In this document: positions 17,889 to 27,258 of the stretch, one piece after another | Position numbering within the stretch: the first letter of the stretch is position 1 | Layout of the letters: each line of letters begins with the position of its first letter | Assembly: GCF_900187855.1 (NCBI RefSeq) | Contig: NZ_FYEG01000002.1 | Location: 310,001 to 374,000, forward strand | Source: Actinomyces minihominis | GTDB lineage: Bacteria; Actinomycetota; Actinomycetes; Actinomycetales; Actinomycetaceae | Length of the DNA: 64,000 nt | Reading direction: 5' to 3' | The notes under the pieces: generated by a model | The model's database searches: none | What the model was told of the DNA's origin: nothing | The model's input: only the letters and a program-made list of their open reading frames with translations | Translations under genes and position numbers: made by a program

Positions 17889-18476
17889 TTAGGAACTGTC
17901 ACCTGATTGCGCCAGGCGCAGCCTCAGTTCTTCGTTTTCAAGTTCGAGGTCGTAGAGGTTGTCCCAGAGCTGATCATTCTCTTCCTGAAGCACCGTGATT
18001 TCCTCTTGGAGCAGCAGGTTCTGCTCCTCAAGGAGAACGGTGTCCCCACCTCCCAGGGAAAAGCCGAAAAAGAGGGCGACAATCGCCGCAATGGTCGGCG
18101 CTACCCAGCGCCTTTTCCTCCGCTCCGGCAGGCTGGCGTCAGCGGGTCCCCAGGGTCCACCTGGCCCGGGTGTGCCCCACGGAGAACCCTGGTACTCGGG
18201 TGTCGTCGTAGCGGAGGGTGCCGCATACGGCCCCTGGCCCGGGGCCCATGTCGCTCCAGCTGAGGGCACCTGCTGCCGAGGTACCTGTACCGGTGGAGCA
18301 CTCTGCCCGGGATACTGCGGTGTGATCGGTGATGGTGCCTGCTGACCGTGCGGGGCCCCCTGGGGCTGAGGGAACGGAGGTTGCGACTGGCCGCGCGACA
18401 CGTTACCCCACGGGTCCGTCGACTCATAGGGGTTGGTGCGCTCCGAGTTGCTCGGAGAGAATCGGCTGTCACTCAT
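17889..18476 (-). CDS. Pro/Gln-rich single-pass membrane protein with C-terminal coiled coil
   Basis: 195 aa. Residues 1-120 are low-complexity (Pro, Gln, Gly, Ser), presumably cytoplasmic. A basic stop (ERRKRRW) precedes one hydrophobic segment (VAPTIAAIVALFFGFSLGGG, about 128-147). The last 45 residues are a strong heptad-like coiled coil rich in Leu and Glu (LLEEQNLLLQEEI, LQEENDQLWDNLYDL, ELENEELRLRL). The layout resembles actinobacterial division or envelope scaffolds, but the family is unknown. It follows the CsoR-type repressor gene by 32 bp, so it may be in the same transcript. Confidence 0.7.
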   Translation of the reverse strand: MSDSRFSPSNSERTNPYESTDPWGNVSRGQSQPPFPQPQGAPHGQQAPSPITPQYPGQSAPPVQVPRQQVPSAGATWAPGQGPYAAPSATTTPEYQGSPWGTPGPGGPWGPADASLPERRKRRWVAPTIAAIVALFFGFSLGGGDTVLLEEQNLLLQEEITVLQEENDQLWDNLYDLELENEELRLRLAQSGDSS

Positions 18477-18508
18477 GGTTGGAACCTAGCGTTACCCGTT
18501 GGCGTCGC

Positions 18509-18844
18509 CTAGGTGAGCATCATGAAGAGCTTCTCTAGCTCTTCAATCCGAACCTTTGAGTCGCCCTCTCCATCATCCGGCGCAGGTTCGCTGGGGTCGC
18601 GCAGGCAGTCCTGCATGGCCGTGGAGATGATGAGGAACCCGGCACGATCAAGCGCTTTAGAAACAGCGGCCAGCTGGGTCACCACATCCCGGCAGTTGCT
18701 TCCAGACTCGAAGGCGTTGATAAGCCCGTCGAGCTGTCCCCTGGCCCGCTTCAGTCGGTTGGCGATCTTCTTGGCGTCAACGGCTGCCTGCTGCGAGGCT
18801 GCAGTCCTGGCGTCGTCAACGTTTGGTGAGGTCGTGCCTGACAC
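18509..18844 (-). CDS. CsoR/CstR-family transcriptional repressor, persulfide-sensor-like
   Basis: 111-aa all-helical repressor of the DUF156 family, recognised from IANRLKRARGQLDGLI, SNCRDVVTQLAAVSKALDR and TAMQDCL. Cys51 and Cys80 lie 29 residues apart, exactly as in copper-sensing CsoR (Cys36/Cys65) and persulfide-sensing CstR. The His of CsoR, four residues before the second Cys, is replaced by Ala76. Loss of this copper ligand points to a CstR-like thiol/persulfide or other non-copper role, by inference. The start is GTG with AAGGAG 6 nt upstream. A candidate operator lies at 18912-18928. No copper exporter or sulfurtransferase gene is adjacent. Confidence 0.88.
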   Translation of the reverse strand: MSGTTSPNVDDARTAASQQAAVDAKKIANRLKRARGQLDGLINAFESGSNCRDVVTQLAAVSKALDRAGFLIISTAMQDCLRDPSEPAPDDGEGDSKVRIEELEKLFMMLT

Positions 18845-18911
18845 TTCTGCTCCTTGGATACATGTGGGGCGCGTTCAACAGAGGATATTTCCGCACCCTT
18901 TAGCTGCGCTC

Positions 18912-18928
18912 ATTATCCCACGGGGTAT
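18912..18928. promoter_or_regulatory. Candidate CsoR/CstR operator upstream of its own repressor gene
   Basis: On the minus strand the sequence reads ATACCCC-GT-GGGATAAT, close to the C/G-run palindrome ATACCCC-NN-GGGGTAT typical of CsoR/CstR sites, with mismatches in the right arm. It lies 68 nt before the repressor start codon, in the dnaG-repressor gap, which suits autoregulation. Confidence 0.5.
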
Positions 18929-18997
18929 CTGAGAAGGGTTAGGTGGGGGCTCACATGTGAGACCGGAGAGCAGCCTCAACACCGACTCTCCCCTCCG

Positions 18998-21049
18998 TTA
19001 TTCGTCCATCTGCAGGTAGGTGCGGCGCCGCCTCTCGATACCCCACAGGTCCTCGAATGCCTGCATTGCCTCCGGTGAGGCCGAATCGAGCCTGGCCAGA
19101 CGCGACTGAAGCGTCCTCGTCTGCCGCTCAAGTTCTCTGATAACCAGGGAACGAACCAGTCCCTGGGCATACTCCCTCTGGTTCTCTTCCTCTACGGGCA
19201 AGGTCAGGACCATCAGGGCGATGAGGTCGTCCGCCACCTGGGGCTCCGCTTCATCTTGGACATCCCCGACCCAGCGTCGCGTGGCAGCTGCGACCGCCGC
19301 TTCCCCCACCCCGAGTTCCATCTCGGCTTCCTGCAGCCTGTCAAGGAACCCGCTCAGGCCCCCGGACTGCATCAGGTGGTTGAACATAGCGGCATTGCGT
19401 GCGTCCTGAAACGCGCCCGGAGTGAGCTCTTCCAATCCAACCCCAACTACATCGAGGGGTCGCTGGAGGCTGGCCGCAAGCGCGAGGCGTTCGGTTGACG
19501 GTCCGGTGCCTGCGTCCGGGAGAAGTGGGCGGCGCGGTGCCTGCTCGGGTTGCTGTATGTCGTCACCAGGAGCTCCGGTCCCCTGGGGCTGTGCCACTGC
19601 GCCCCCTCGGGACTGCTGGTTGGGGTTGATGCGGCTTTGGTTCCGTGGGTCGGCGGGGGGCTGCTGACGTTTAGTCTGGGCTGCGACGCGGGCCGCCTGG
19701 AACATGGCGCGCTCAACTTCGCGCGGTTCAAGCCCGATCCATCCGGCAACTTCTCGGGCGTACTCAGTTTGCAGGGCGCGGTCCTTGATTCCAGCCAGGA
19801 TGGGGGCTGCTGAACGCAGTCCCTGAACCCGACCCTCTGCCGTGTCAAGGTTGAGGGAGGAAAGCACAGAACGCAGAACGAACTCGAAGAGTGGCACCCT
19901 GGAGGCGATCAGCCGTTGCAGGGCTTCGTCTCCGCCTGCCATGCGCAGATCGCAGGGATCCATTCCGTCGGGGTCAACCGCGACAAAGGTCTGGGCGGCA
20001 AATGCCTGGTCTTCGACGTAGGCGCGACGGGCCGCAGCCTTACCTGCTTCATCCCCGTCAAAGGTAAAGATGACCTCCCCGCCCCGAGCCCGACCGTCAG
20101 CTAGCATCACCCCCGCGGAAGCCGACTCAACGTCGCCGAGCAGCCGACGCATTAGCTGGGTGTGTTCCTTGCCGAAGGCGGTTCCGCAGGTGGCAACAGC
20201 GGTGGTCTCGCCGGCGGCGTGAGCCGCCATGACATCTGTGTATCCCTCAACCACCACCACCTTGCGCTGCCTGGAAATATCTTTCTTGGCGAGGTCGAGG
20301 CCGTAGAGAACCTGCGACTTGTGGTAGATCGGCGTCTCGGGGGTGTTGAGGTACTTGGGTGAGTTGGGGTCGTCCCCCAGGCGTCGTGCCCCGAAGCCGA
20401 CGGTCGCACCTGTTACGTCCCGAATCGGCCACATCACCCGGTCCCGGAACCTGTCGTAGGGTCCGCGCTGCCCCATGATGGCGAGGCCGGAGGCAACGAT
20501 TTCCTCATCCGTGAAGGCTTTGGAACGCAGGTGTTTGGTCAGGCCATCCCACCCACCCGGGGCGGCTCCGCAGCCAAACTTTTCAATATCACCACGGGAG
20601 AACCCGCGGCCCAAAAGGAACCTCCGGGCCTCCTCAGCCTCCGGCATGTTGAGGTGTCCCCGGTAGAACTCTTCGGCTATGCGGTTGGCATCAAGGAGGC
20701 GCCTCCGCTGGCTCTGGCTGGGGCCGCGGCGAGGCTGGTTCCCGCCCTCATAGCGCAGCTGGACCCCATACTTACCCGCTAGGGCCTCAACTGCCTCAGT
20801 AAAGGTGACGTGGTTGATCTTCTGCAGGAACGAAAAGACGTCCCCACCTTCGGAGCAACCAAAGCAGTGCCAGCGACCCAGTTGGGGGCGGACGTGGAAT
20901 GAGGGGGATCGTTCATCATGGAAGGGGCAGAGGCCCTTCATCGAGCCGACACCGGCAGCCTTCAGGGTGACGTGCTCTCCCACCACATCCTCGATCCGAG
21001 CTCGTTCACGAACCAGGTCGATGTCTTCACGTCTAATCAGTCCGGCCAT
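18998..21049 (-). CDS. dnaG: DNA primase DnaG
   Basis: Synthesises RNA primers at the replication fork. 683 aa. The N-terminal CHC2 zinc finger (CPFHDERSPSFHV ... HCFGC) lies near residues 41-64. The core primase region (KFGCGAAPGGWDGL) follows. A TOPRIM domain contains VVVEGYTDVMAAH and TFDGDEAGKAA. A Gln/Pro-rich linker (about 470-540) precedes the C-terminal helicase-binding region. The length is somewhat longer than E. coli DnaG, as usual in actinobacteria because of the linker. It follows dgt by 70 bp, the common dgt-dnaG arrangement. Confidence 0.97.
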   Translation of the reverse strand: MAGLIRREDIDLVRERARIEDVVGEHVTLKAAGVGSMKGLCPFHDERSPSFHVRPQLGRWHCFGCSEGGDVFSFLQKINHVTFTEAVEALAGKYGVQLRYEGGNQPRRGPSQSQRRRLLDANRIAEEFYRGHLNMPEAEEARRFLLGRGFSRGDIEKFGCGAAPGGWDGLTKHLRSKAFTDEEIVASGLAIMGQRGPYDRFRDRVMWPIRDVTGATVGFGARRLGDDPNSPKYLNTPETPIYHKSQVLYGLDLAKKDISRQRKVVVVEGYTDVMAAHAAGETTAVATCGTAFGKEHTQLMRRLLGDVESASAGVMLADGRARGGEVIFTFDGDEAGKAAARRAYVEDQAFAAQTFVAVDPDGMDPCDLRMAGGDEALQRLIASRVPLFEFVLRSVLSSLNLDTAEGRVQGLRSAAPILAGIKDRALQTEYAREVAGWIGLEPREVERAMFQAARVAAQTKRQQPPADPRNQSRINPNQQSRGGAVAQPQGTGAPGDDIQQPEQAPRRPLLPDAGTGPSTERLALAASLQRPLDVVGVGLEELTPGAFQDARNAAMFNHLMQSGGLSGFLDRLQEAEMELGVGEAAVAAATRRWVGDVQDEAEPQVADDLIALMVLTLPVEEENQREYAQGLVRSLVIRELERQTRTLQSRLARLDSASPEAMQAFEDLWGIERRRRTYLQMDE

Positions 21050-21119
21050 GAACCCAGCTTAGGTTGCCGGTGAGCGGCAGGTGACCGCTGTCAGCGAACA
21101 TGTGTTCGCCCCCAGGTTT

Positions 21120-22439
21120 CTAGAGGAGGGTGGAGAGCAGTCCGCAGAGTCGCGCGTGCCACGCATTGGCAGAGACATCGGTCAGACAGGCCACCTGGTC
21201 GATGACGGCGCGCAGTCGTCCGGCATCATCGGAAGCCCGTTCCCACTCTTCGGCGAAAGGAAGTTCAAGTTCACCTGGTCCGCCCTCGAACAATGCGGTG
21301 ACGAGGTCGTGGACGATGGTGCGCTGCTGGTAGTAGACCGGCTGACTCTCCCTGGGACTCATCACGTAGTGCACTGCGATCCCCTTGAGCAGACCGATCT
21401 CGGCTTCGGTCTCCTTGGGAATGACCAGGTCGGCACCAAAACGTCCCAGGGGACCCGCGCCATACTCGGCCCGGGTGGCTGCCACTGCCGCGGAACAGAA
21501 CCGTCCGATCAGCTGGCTGGTCAGATCTTTGATTTCGGCGCGGGCACGATAGGAACCGTCGTAGGAGGTAGGCCAGTAGTCAAGACCGAACAGGCGGTCA
21601 GCAGCATCCCCCAGTTCGTCCTCACTGATTGCGTCCGAGTACCAGTCCACCGTTGACTGGATGATGGCCTCAAGTTCGCCGACCTCACCACGAAGGCGCT
21701 CGAGGGCGAAGTGACCGGTAGCGACTGCGTCTTCAAGGTCGTGAACGGAGTAGCCGATATCATCAGACAGGTCCATTACCTGTGCTTCCAGGCAGCGCCT
21801 CCCCGCTGGCGCGCCCTCACGCATCCAGTCGAATACCTCGGCGTCGTCCTCATAGCAGCCCCACTTTCTCAGGGACTTCTGCGGGTCGGGTCCACCTCCC
21901 TTGACCCAGGGATACTTGGTGATGGCATCGAGGGTGGCGCGCGTCAGGTTCAGCCCACCCGGGACCCCGTTAGGCCCCATCACCTTCGTTTCCAGACGGG
22001 CCACCAGTCGGAACGTCTGGGCGTTACCTTCGAAGCCACCAATATCGGCAGCGACCTCGTCAAGGGCGCGTTCCCCGTTGTGACCAAAAGGCGGGTGGCC
22101 GAGGTCGTGGGCCAGACAGGCAGCATCAACCACGTCTGGGTCACAGCCCAGTTCGAGGGCGAGGCCACGTCCCACCTGGGCAACCTCTAGGGAATGGGTA
22201 AGACGAGTGCGCACAAAGTCGTCAGATCCGGGACCGAGCACCTGTGTCTTAGTCCCTAGTCTGCGCAGTCCCGCCGAGTGGAGGATTCGGGCACGATCAC
22301 GGTCAAAAGGACTGCGACGTGGGTCTTTGGGGTCCTCGGGAAGGAAACGGCCCCGATCGGCCCTGTCGTACGGCCACTCGGTCTGCGAGAAATCAATGTT
22401 CTGCGCGTCATAATCGCGCTCGTCAACCATGCCCATCAC
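21120..22439 (-). CDS. dgt: Deoxyguanosinetriphosphate triphosphohydrolase-like protein (Dgt)
   Basis: HD-domain dNTPase hydrolysing dGTP or related dNTPs to nucleoside and triphosphate. 439 aa. The HD motif is visible: RTRLTHSLEVAQVGR, then CLAHDLGHPPFGHNGE, and later SDDIGYSVHDLEDA. The N-terminal DRGRFLPEDPKDPRRSPFDRDRARI is typical of the actinobacterial subfamily. The start is GTG at 22439 or the ATG directly after it; both are near GGAA. It is divergent from the GH13-like gene and upstream of dnaG. Confidence 0.93.
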   Translation of the reverse strand: MMGMVDERDYDAQNIDFSQTEWPYDRADRGRFLPEDPKDPRRSPFDRDRARILHSAGLRRLGTKTQVLGPGSDDFVRTRLTHSLEVAQVGRGLALELGCDPDVVDAACLAHDLGHPPFGHNGERALDEVAADIGGFEGNAQTFRLVARLETKVMGPNGVPGGLNLTRATLDAITKYPWVKGGGPDPQKSLRKWGCYEDDAEVFDWMREGAPAGRRCLEAQVMDLSDDIGYSVHDLEDAVATGHFALERLRGEVGELEAIIQSTVDWYSDAISEDELGDAADRLFGLDYWPTSYDGSYRARAEIKDLTSQLIGRFCSAAVAATRAEYGAGPLGRFGADLVIPKETEAEIGLLKGIAVHYVMSPRESQPVYYQQRTIVHDLVTALFEGGPGELELPFAEEWERASDDAGRLRAVIDQVACLTDVSANAWHARLCGLLSTLL

Positions 22440-22562
22440 GTTCCAAGGCTAGTATGGATGGGGCGCAGCCGAGGTATTCGGCCATTGTGATCGGGGGTTT
22501 AAGTAGTGCGGGGTAACCAGACGATCACAACGAGCCTGATCCACAAGAGAGAAGACGGCGAG

Positions 22563-23750
22563 ATGTCCTGGTGGCAGACCACTGTCATCTGCGATATGCC
22601 GGGCCTGTGGGACAACAGCGGGCTCCGCAAACTCTCAGAGTTGCTCCCTGAAATCGCCAACCTCGGATTCGAGTCGCTGCTAATCCGCCCGGCCAACCCA
22701 ATTGTCGAAGGGGAAACTAGTTTCCTCCCCGACTTCGTCGCAGCAGCCCACCGAGCGGGACTGCGGGTAATCGTCCGCGTTTTCATCCTTCCCGAAGGTT
22801 CGGTGCTCGAAGCCCCCGACTCCCCTCCCCTCGTTCAACTTGAGGACGATGTTGCGCTGGTGACCGAGAGGATCCGGACTGCCCTTGAGGCCGGCGTCGA
22901 CGGCGTTGACCTTGGAACTATTGAACTACCGGGGGAACTGGTCGACGATTCAGAGCGGTCCAGGGCCTTCTCATCCGCCGTGAACTTCGCGCTTGCGGAA
23001 CTGGCCGGGTTCGATGACGACCGCATCCTGACTGCAGCTCTTCCGGCTGAACCGGAAGAAGAGTTCACCCGTCACCTTCGTGAAGACTGGTTCCACCACC
23101 TGCGCTCCTCGGTCATGTTCGATGTTGAGTGGCGCAGGGACGACATGCGCCAGGCCATCACAAGGGCCTTTTCACAGCGCGATTCCCTTGGACTCTCAAC
23201 GCCGTGGCGACACGCTCTTGTTCGTCCCCAAGCCGCGCAGACGGCTCGAACCAGCGCCGACACCGGCTGGGCCCGCGGGGCATCTCCCGAGCGGCACCTG
23301 GCGATGAACCTGTTTGTGTGTGCCCTGCCCGGTAGTGCCTATCTGCCGTTCCTTCAGGTCGGAGGCTCAACCCACTACCCCGTCGAGAATCGCTCAGCGG
23401 TTGACGTCCACATCGGGGCTACCGAGCAGGATCAATTCAACTCCCAGGGGATTGCGCAGGCACTGCATATCCGCAAAGAGCAGGGTCTGGCCGTCAGTCC
23501 CCTCGCATTCATTGATGGGCTGCCCTGGGCAGGTGACGACACCCTGGTCATGCTGGTAGGACACACCATGGTTGTCCTCAACATGTCGGAGCGACGGATC
23601 TCAGTCCCCCGCTCCTACTGGCTCATCGCCTCATCCGGGGAGGCAGGGACGATCCCCGGGGGTGGCACCTCAATGGCCCCCGATACCTGCTGTTGGTTCC
23701 AAACTGCCGACCTGCAGCCCACTGACCCGGGGAACTATCCGCGCCAGTAA
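22563..23750 (+). CDS. GH13-like (alpha-glucosidase-fold) protein with lost catalytic residues
   Basis: About 395 aa starting MSWWQTTVICDMPG, which mimics the WWxxAVIYQIYP opening of alpha-glucosidases. Further matches are LPEIANLGFESLLIRP, DFVAAAHRAGLRVIVRV, ALEAGVDGVDLGT and CALPGSAYLPF (compare LALPGSAYLYQGEE). The catalytic signatures are gone. The DxxxNH position reads RVFILP, the GFRxD nucleophile motif reads GVDLG, and the usual NHD is replaced. It is therefore probably a pseudoenzyme with a binding or structural role, or a very divergent family. GTG at 22506 could extend it by 19 codons, but the internal ATG fits the fold better. Family assignment is moderate. Confidence 0.65.
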   Translation: MSWWQTTVICDMPGLWDNSGLRKLSELLPEIANLGFESLLIRPANPIVEGETSFLPDFVAAAHRAGLRVIVRVFILPEGSVLEAPDSPPLVQLEDDVALVTERIRTALEAGVDGVDLGTIELPGELVDDSERSRAFSSAVNFALAELAGFDDDRILTAALPAEPEEEFTRHLREDWFHHLRSSVMFDVEWRRDDMRQAITRAFSQRDSLGLSTPWRHALVRPQAAQTARTSADTGWARGASPERHLAMNLFVCALPGSAYLPFLQVGGSTHYPVENRSAVDVHIGATEQDQFNSQGIAQALHIRKEQGLAVSPLAFIDGLPWAGDDTLVMLVGHTMVVLNMSERRISVPRSYWLIASSGEAGTIPGGGTSMAPDTCCWFQTADLQPTDPGNYPRQ

Positions 23751-23769
23751 ACCAGGTGGCAGCCTACGG

Positions 23770-24480
23770 CTAGATCTGTTCCAGGCTGTCCCGAATCTCA
23801 GCAATCGTGGGCTGTCCAGGCGCACTGGCCTGAACCCCCCGAGCAAACGTAAATGCACTGCGTTGCGCCGAGGCCCCCAGCCGAGAGGGCTGACCCAGTT
23901 CGCCCATTCCGATGATGACAGTCGGCATTGGCAGGTTCTTGACCGCCCACTCTTGAAGGCGCTGAATGAGGGCGAGGTCGTCAGCGTTGCGCACCATCCA
24001 CGCCACCTTGCCAACCCCGGCCCCCATGTCTTGCATGTGGGAGAGGAGTTTCTGGGTGATACCCGCGGAAGGTGAGGCCGTGAAGTCATGGAATGAGGCC
24101 ACCACGCAGGTGATGTCGCTGATCTCAGCGATCAGTTCCTCCGCTCCCGACTGACCGGCCTCGACATCAACCAGGTCTGCCCACTGGGCCGCCAGACGGA
24201 TCGCCTTCCGGTAGCTCGCGTTGGAACCCCGGTAGTGTCCCCCCTCATCCTCGGTCCGAACCGTGACGAGGACGGGCAGACCATGCGTCTTACGCAGGCC
24301 AGCCCCCAGTTGATGCACCAACTCATCAGTGGGGTCGATGTCGAGATAGTCGAGGCGCCACTCGACAAGGTCAGCTCCGGAAGCCGCCGCCTGCGCCACC
24401 TCTTCCTCAACCGCATCTAACGATGATGCACTCACCGGTACCGCAATGAGCGGTGACTTTGAATCAAACTTGCAGCCCAT
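23770..24480 (-). CDS. aroD: Type I 3-dehydroquinate dehydratase
   Basis: Third step of the shikimate pathway: 3-dehydroquinate to 3-dehydroshikimate through a Schiff base. 236 aa. Class I signatures are LVEWRLDYL, TVRTEDEGG, VASFHDF (active-site His), GKVAWMV (the Lys is the likely Schiff-base residue), IIGMGELGQPSRL and SAPGQ at the C-terminal loop. Actinobacteria more often use the type II enzyme AroQ, so a type I enzyme here is of some interest. It lies 2 nt after the dus gene in the same orientation. Confidence 0.93.
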   Translation of the reverse strand: MGCKFDSKSPLIAVPVSASSLDAVEEEVAQAAASGADLVEWRLDYLDIDPTDELVHQLGAGLRKTHGLPVLVTVRTEDEGGHYRGSNASYRKAIRLAAQWADLVDVEAGQSGAEELIAEISDITCVVASFHDFTASPSAGITQKLLSHMQDMGAGVGKVAWMVRNADDLALIQRLQEWAVKNLPMPTVIIGMGELGQPSRLGASAQRSAFTFARGVQASAPGQPTIAEIRDSLEQI

Positions 24481-24482
24481 GG

Positions 24483-25733
24483 CTATCCCCCATCACTTCC
24501 GGCGCTGTCATCTAGTCCAGCGCGTTCTTCAGCATCCAGGTAGCGGCTTTCCAGCCACCCTTCTGGAAGGTGGGGGCGGCGGGCCGTACCTTTACGACCT
24601 CGGGGCCCCCCTGCTTCAGATGGGAACGGCTGGTCGAGGTCGAGCGCGGCCAGGCGCTCACTCAACTCTTCCCTGGTCGAAACCAGACTCAGGAAACGAC
24701 GGGCTTCACCGCCTATGGAGAAGCCACGCAGGTACCAGCCGACATGTTTACGTAGTTCTTTTATGGCCCGGGCTTCGATACCGTCGAAGGCCACCGCCAG
24801 TTCGGCGTGGCGGTCGAGTACCTGCACCACCTCCGCAAGGTCTGGCGGGGTGATGGGATCTTTCCCCCACAGGGCCGCCGAGATCTCCCGGAACAGCCAG
24901 GGGCGCCCCTGGCACCCGCGTCCCACGATGACGGCATCACACCCCGTCTGCTCCATCATCTCCTGGGCATCCACTGCTGAGAAGATGTCGCCATTGCCAA
25001 AGACCGGGATGTCCATCTGCTCCTTGAGAGCAGCGATGAAGGGCCAGCGTGCCGCCCCCGAGTAGTACTGCTCCTGGGTGCGGGCGTGCAGTCCAACCGC
25101 AGCGGCGCCGTGGGAACGCGCCAGGTGAGCCGCATCAAAGACGGTTATGTGGTCGTCGTCGATTCCGATGCGCATCTTGACGGTGACGGGAACCGATCCC
25201 GGGCCGCCTGGAGCCACCGAATCAGCAGCCGTCACCACCGCGGTCACGATGTCCTCGAAGAGATCCTTCTTCCAGGGAATCGCCGCCCCTCCCCCCTTGC
25301 GGGTTACCTTGGGGACCGGGCAGCCAAAGTTCAGGTCGATGTGGTCGGCGAGGCCGCGCTGCACCAGCTGTCGTGCTGCTTCCCCCAGGGTCTCCGGGTC
25401 GGTCCCGTAGAGCTGCAGGGAACGCACCGGGTCGTCCTCATCGGCTTCCACCATGTGCCACGAGGCCGCATTGCCTTCTAGGAGGGCACGGGCCGTGACC
25501 ATTTCATTGACAAACAGACCCCCGGGAGCAAAGCGTGCCGCGCGGGCGGCAGCCAGGTCCACTTCCCCCGGCAGTCCCTCGTTGGCGAACTGGCGGCACA
25601 GCCTCCTGAAGGCGCGGTCAGTCACCCCGGCCATGGGGGCCAGAATCAGGGGGGTGCCAACGGTAACGGCGCCAAGGGTGAGAGAAGCTCTGCCTTCCGC
25701 CTCAGCGCCGTCACTTAAGCGTGAATCAGACAA
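24483..25733 (-). CDS. dus: tRNA-dihydrouridine synthase (DusB-like)
   Basis: FMN enzyme reducing uridines in tRNA D-loops. The protein has [21 protein letters not shown], the loop [21 protein letters not shown] with the catalytic Cys, [34 protein letters not shown] and [17 protein letters not shown] at 25733 is chosen: it gives 416 aa, starts just before the first conserved strand and overlaps the glyS stop by 8 nt. The open frame extends further upstream only as shadow sequence inside glyS. The Shine-Dalgarno is weak, consistent with coupled translation. Confidence 0.92.
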   Translation of the reverse strand: MSDSRLSDGAEAEGRASLTLGAVTVGTPLILAPMAGVTDRAFRRLCRQFANEGLPGEVDLAAARAARFAPGGLFVNEMVTARALLEGNAASWHMVEADEDDPVRSLQLYGTDPETLGEAARQLVQRGLADHIDLNFGCPVPKVTRKGGGAAIPWKKDLFEDIVTAVVTAADSVAPGGPGSVPVTVKMRIGIDDDHITVFDAAHLARSHGAAAVGLHARTQEQYYSGAARWPFIAALKEQMDIPVFGNGDIFSAVDAQEMMEQTGCDAVIVGRGCQGRPWLFREISAALWGKDPITPPDLAEVVQVLDRHAELAVAFDGIEARAIKELRKHVGWYLRGFSIGGEARRFLSLVSTREELSERLAALDLDQPFPSEAGGPRGRKGTARRPHLPEGWLESRYLDAEERAGLDDSAGSDGG

Positions 25734-27117
25734 CGTCCAAGCGCTCAAGCAACCAGGCCCGAACGTCCGCAAGAGGTACGCGCACCTGTTCCATGGTGTC
25801 ACGGTCACGGATTGTGACGGCCTTGTCCTCAAGTGTTTCGAAGTCGTAGGTGATGCAGTACGGGGTACCGATCTCATCCTGGCGACGGTAGCGACGGCCA
25901 ACCGCACCGGCCTCGTCATACTCGACGTTCCACAGATCACGCAGCTGCATGGTCAACTCACGTGCCGGGACGGCCAGCTCTTCCTTCTTGGAAAGGGGCA
26001 GCACGGCAACCTTGACGGGTGCCAGGCGCGGATCAAGGCGCAGGACGATGCGCTTGTCGACACCACCCTTAGTGTTGGGGGCCTCATCTTCCGAGTAGGC
26101 CTCTACCAGGAATGCCATCAGCGACCGGGTCAGGCCAGCCGAAGGCTCAACCACCCACGGAGTCCAGCGTTCGTTCTTACCCTGATCAAAGTAGTCAAGC
26201 CTCTTACCCGACTTCTCAGAGTGGGTGGTGAGGTCGTAGCCGGTTCGGTTAGCAATCCCCTCCAGCTCTCCCCACTGCGAACCCTGGAAACCAAAGGTGT
26301 ACTCGATGTCTACCGTGCGTTTCGAGTAGTGCGACAGCTTCTCTTGCGGGTGCTCATACAGACGCAGGTTGTCACGAGAGATGCCGAGGTCGGTGTACCA
26401 GTTGATCCGCTCTTCAATCCAGTACTCGTGCCACTCTTCATCCGTGCCGGGCTCGACGAAGAACTCGAGCTCCATCTGCTCAAACTCACGGGTGCGGAAG
26501 ATGAAGTTACCCGGGGTGATCTCATTGCGGAAGGACTTCCCGATCTGAGCGATTCCAAACGGCGGCTTCTTCCGGGAAGTAGTCATGACGTTGTCGAAGT
26601 TAACGAAGATTCCCTGCGCGGTCTCAGGGCGCAGATAGTGCAGTCCCTGCTCATCATCAACCGGGCCGAGGTAGGTCTTGAGCAGGCCGGAGAACGCCTT
26701 CGGCTCGGTCCACTCACCACGCGTGCCACAGTCGGGGCACGCGATAGCGGTCATCTCAACTTCGTCTTCGCTGATGTCATGCTTCTCGGCGTACTGCTCA
26801 ATCAACTGGTCCTGACGGAACCGGTGGTGGCAGGACAGGCACTCAATCAGAGGGTCGGTGAAGGCTTCAACGTGTCCGGAGGCATTCCACACGGCGGTCG
26901 GCAGGATGACGGATGAGTCAATCCCCACCACATCGTCGCGCTTACGTACCATGGCCTTCCACCACTGGCGTTTGATGTTTTCTTTTAGTTCAACACCCAG
27001 GGGCCCGTAGTCCCAGGCACTGCGAGTACCGCCGTAGATCTCACCCGCCGGAAAAACAAAGCCCCGACGCTTGGCAAGATTGATGACGGCATCCAGTGTT
27101 GAAGTTTCCCGAGCCAC
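25726..27117 (-). CDS. glyS: Glycyl-tRNA synthetase (alpha2 type)
   Basis: Charges tRNA-Gly. 463 aa, the usual size for the dimeric class II enzyme. The N-terminus shows [27 protein letters not shown] zinc-ribbon-like insert has CLSCHHRF and CPDCGTRG. Motif 2 is [17 protein letters not shown] with QMELEFF after it. Motif 3 contains [18 protein letters not shown], and the anticodon-binding domain closes the protein. GTG start with GAGGAG 6 nt upstream. It is divergent from the zinc uptake operon. Confidence 0.97.
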   Translation of the reverse strand: MARETSTLDAVINLAKRRGFVFPAGEIYGGTRSAWDYGPLGVELKENIKRQWWKAMVRKRDDVVGIDSSVILPTAVWNASGHVEAFTDPLIECLSCHHRFRQDQLIEQYAEKHDISEDEVEMTAIACPDCGTRGEWTEPKAFSGLLKTYLGPVDDEQGLHYLRPETAQGIFVNFDNVMTTSRKKPPFGIAQIGKSFRNEITPGNFIFRTREFEQMELEFFVEPGTDEEWHEYWIEERINWYTDLGISRDNLRLYEHPQEKLSHYSKRTVDIEYTFGFQGSQWGELEGIANRTGYDLTTHSEKSGKRLDYFDQGKNERWTPWVVEPSAGLTRSLMAFLVEAYSEDEAPNTKGGVDKRIVLRLDPRLAPVKVAVLPLSKKEELAVPARELTMQLRDLWNVEYDEAGAVGRRYRRQDEIGTPYCITYDFETLEDKAVTIRDRDTMEQVRVPLADVRAWLLERLDVV

Positions 27118-27224
27118 GCTTTTCTCCTCAAACGAAACTGACAGTCAGCCAGCCATTCTACCGACCTTGTTGGAATGCCCGAAATGCTGCCATGTGACAT
27201 CCCCCCACCCATGCCGCACTTTGT

Positions 27225-27239
27225 TGACAATGATTCCCA
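27225..27239 (+). promoter_or_regulatory. Zur box overlapping the -35 of the zinc operon
   Basis: TGACAATGATTCCCA matches the actinobacterial Zur palindrome TGNNAATNATTNNCA in every fixed position. It overlaps a TTGACA-like -35 (27224-27229). A weak -10 (GACGAT, 27247-27252) at 17-nt spacing would place the transcription start at or near the znuC ATG at 27259. No Shine-Dalgarno precedes that ATG, so the mRNA may be leaderless. Binding of zinc-loaded Zur here would block RNA polymerase. Confidence 0.75.
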
Positions 27240-27258
27240 ATAAGCAGACGATTACCCC

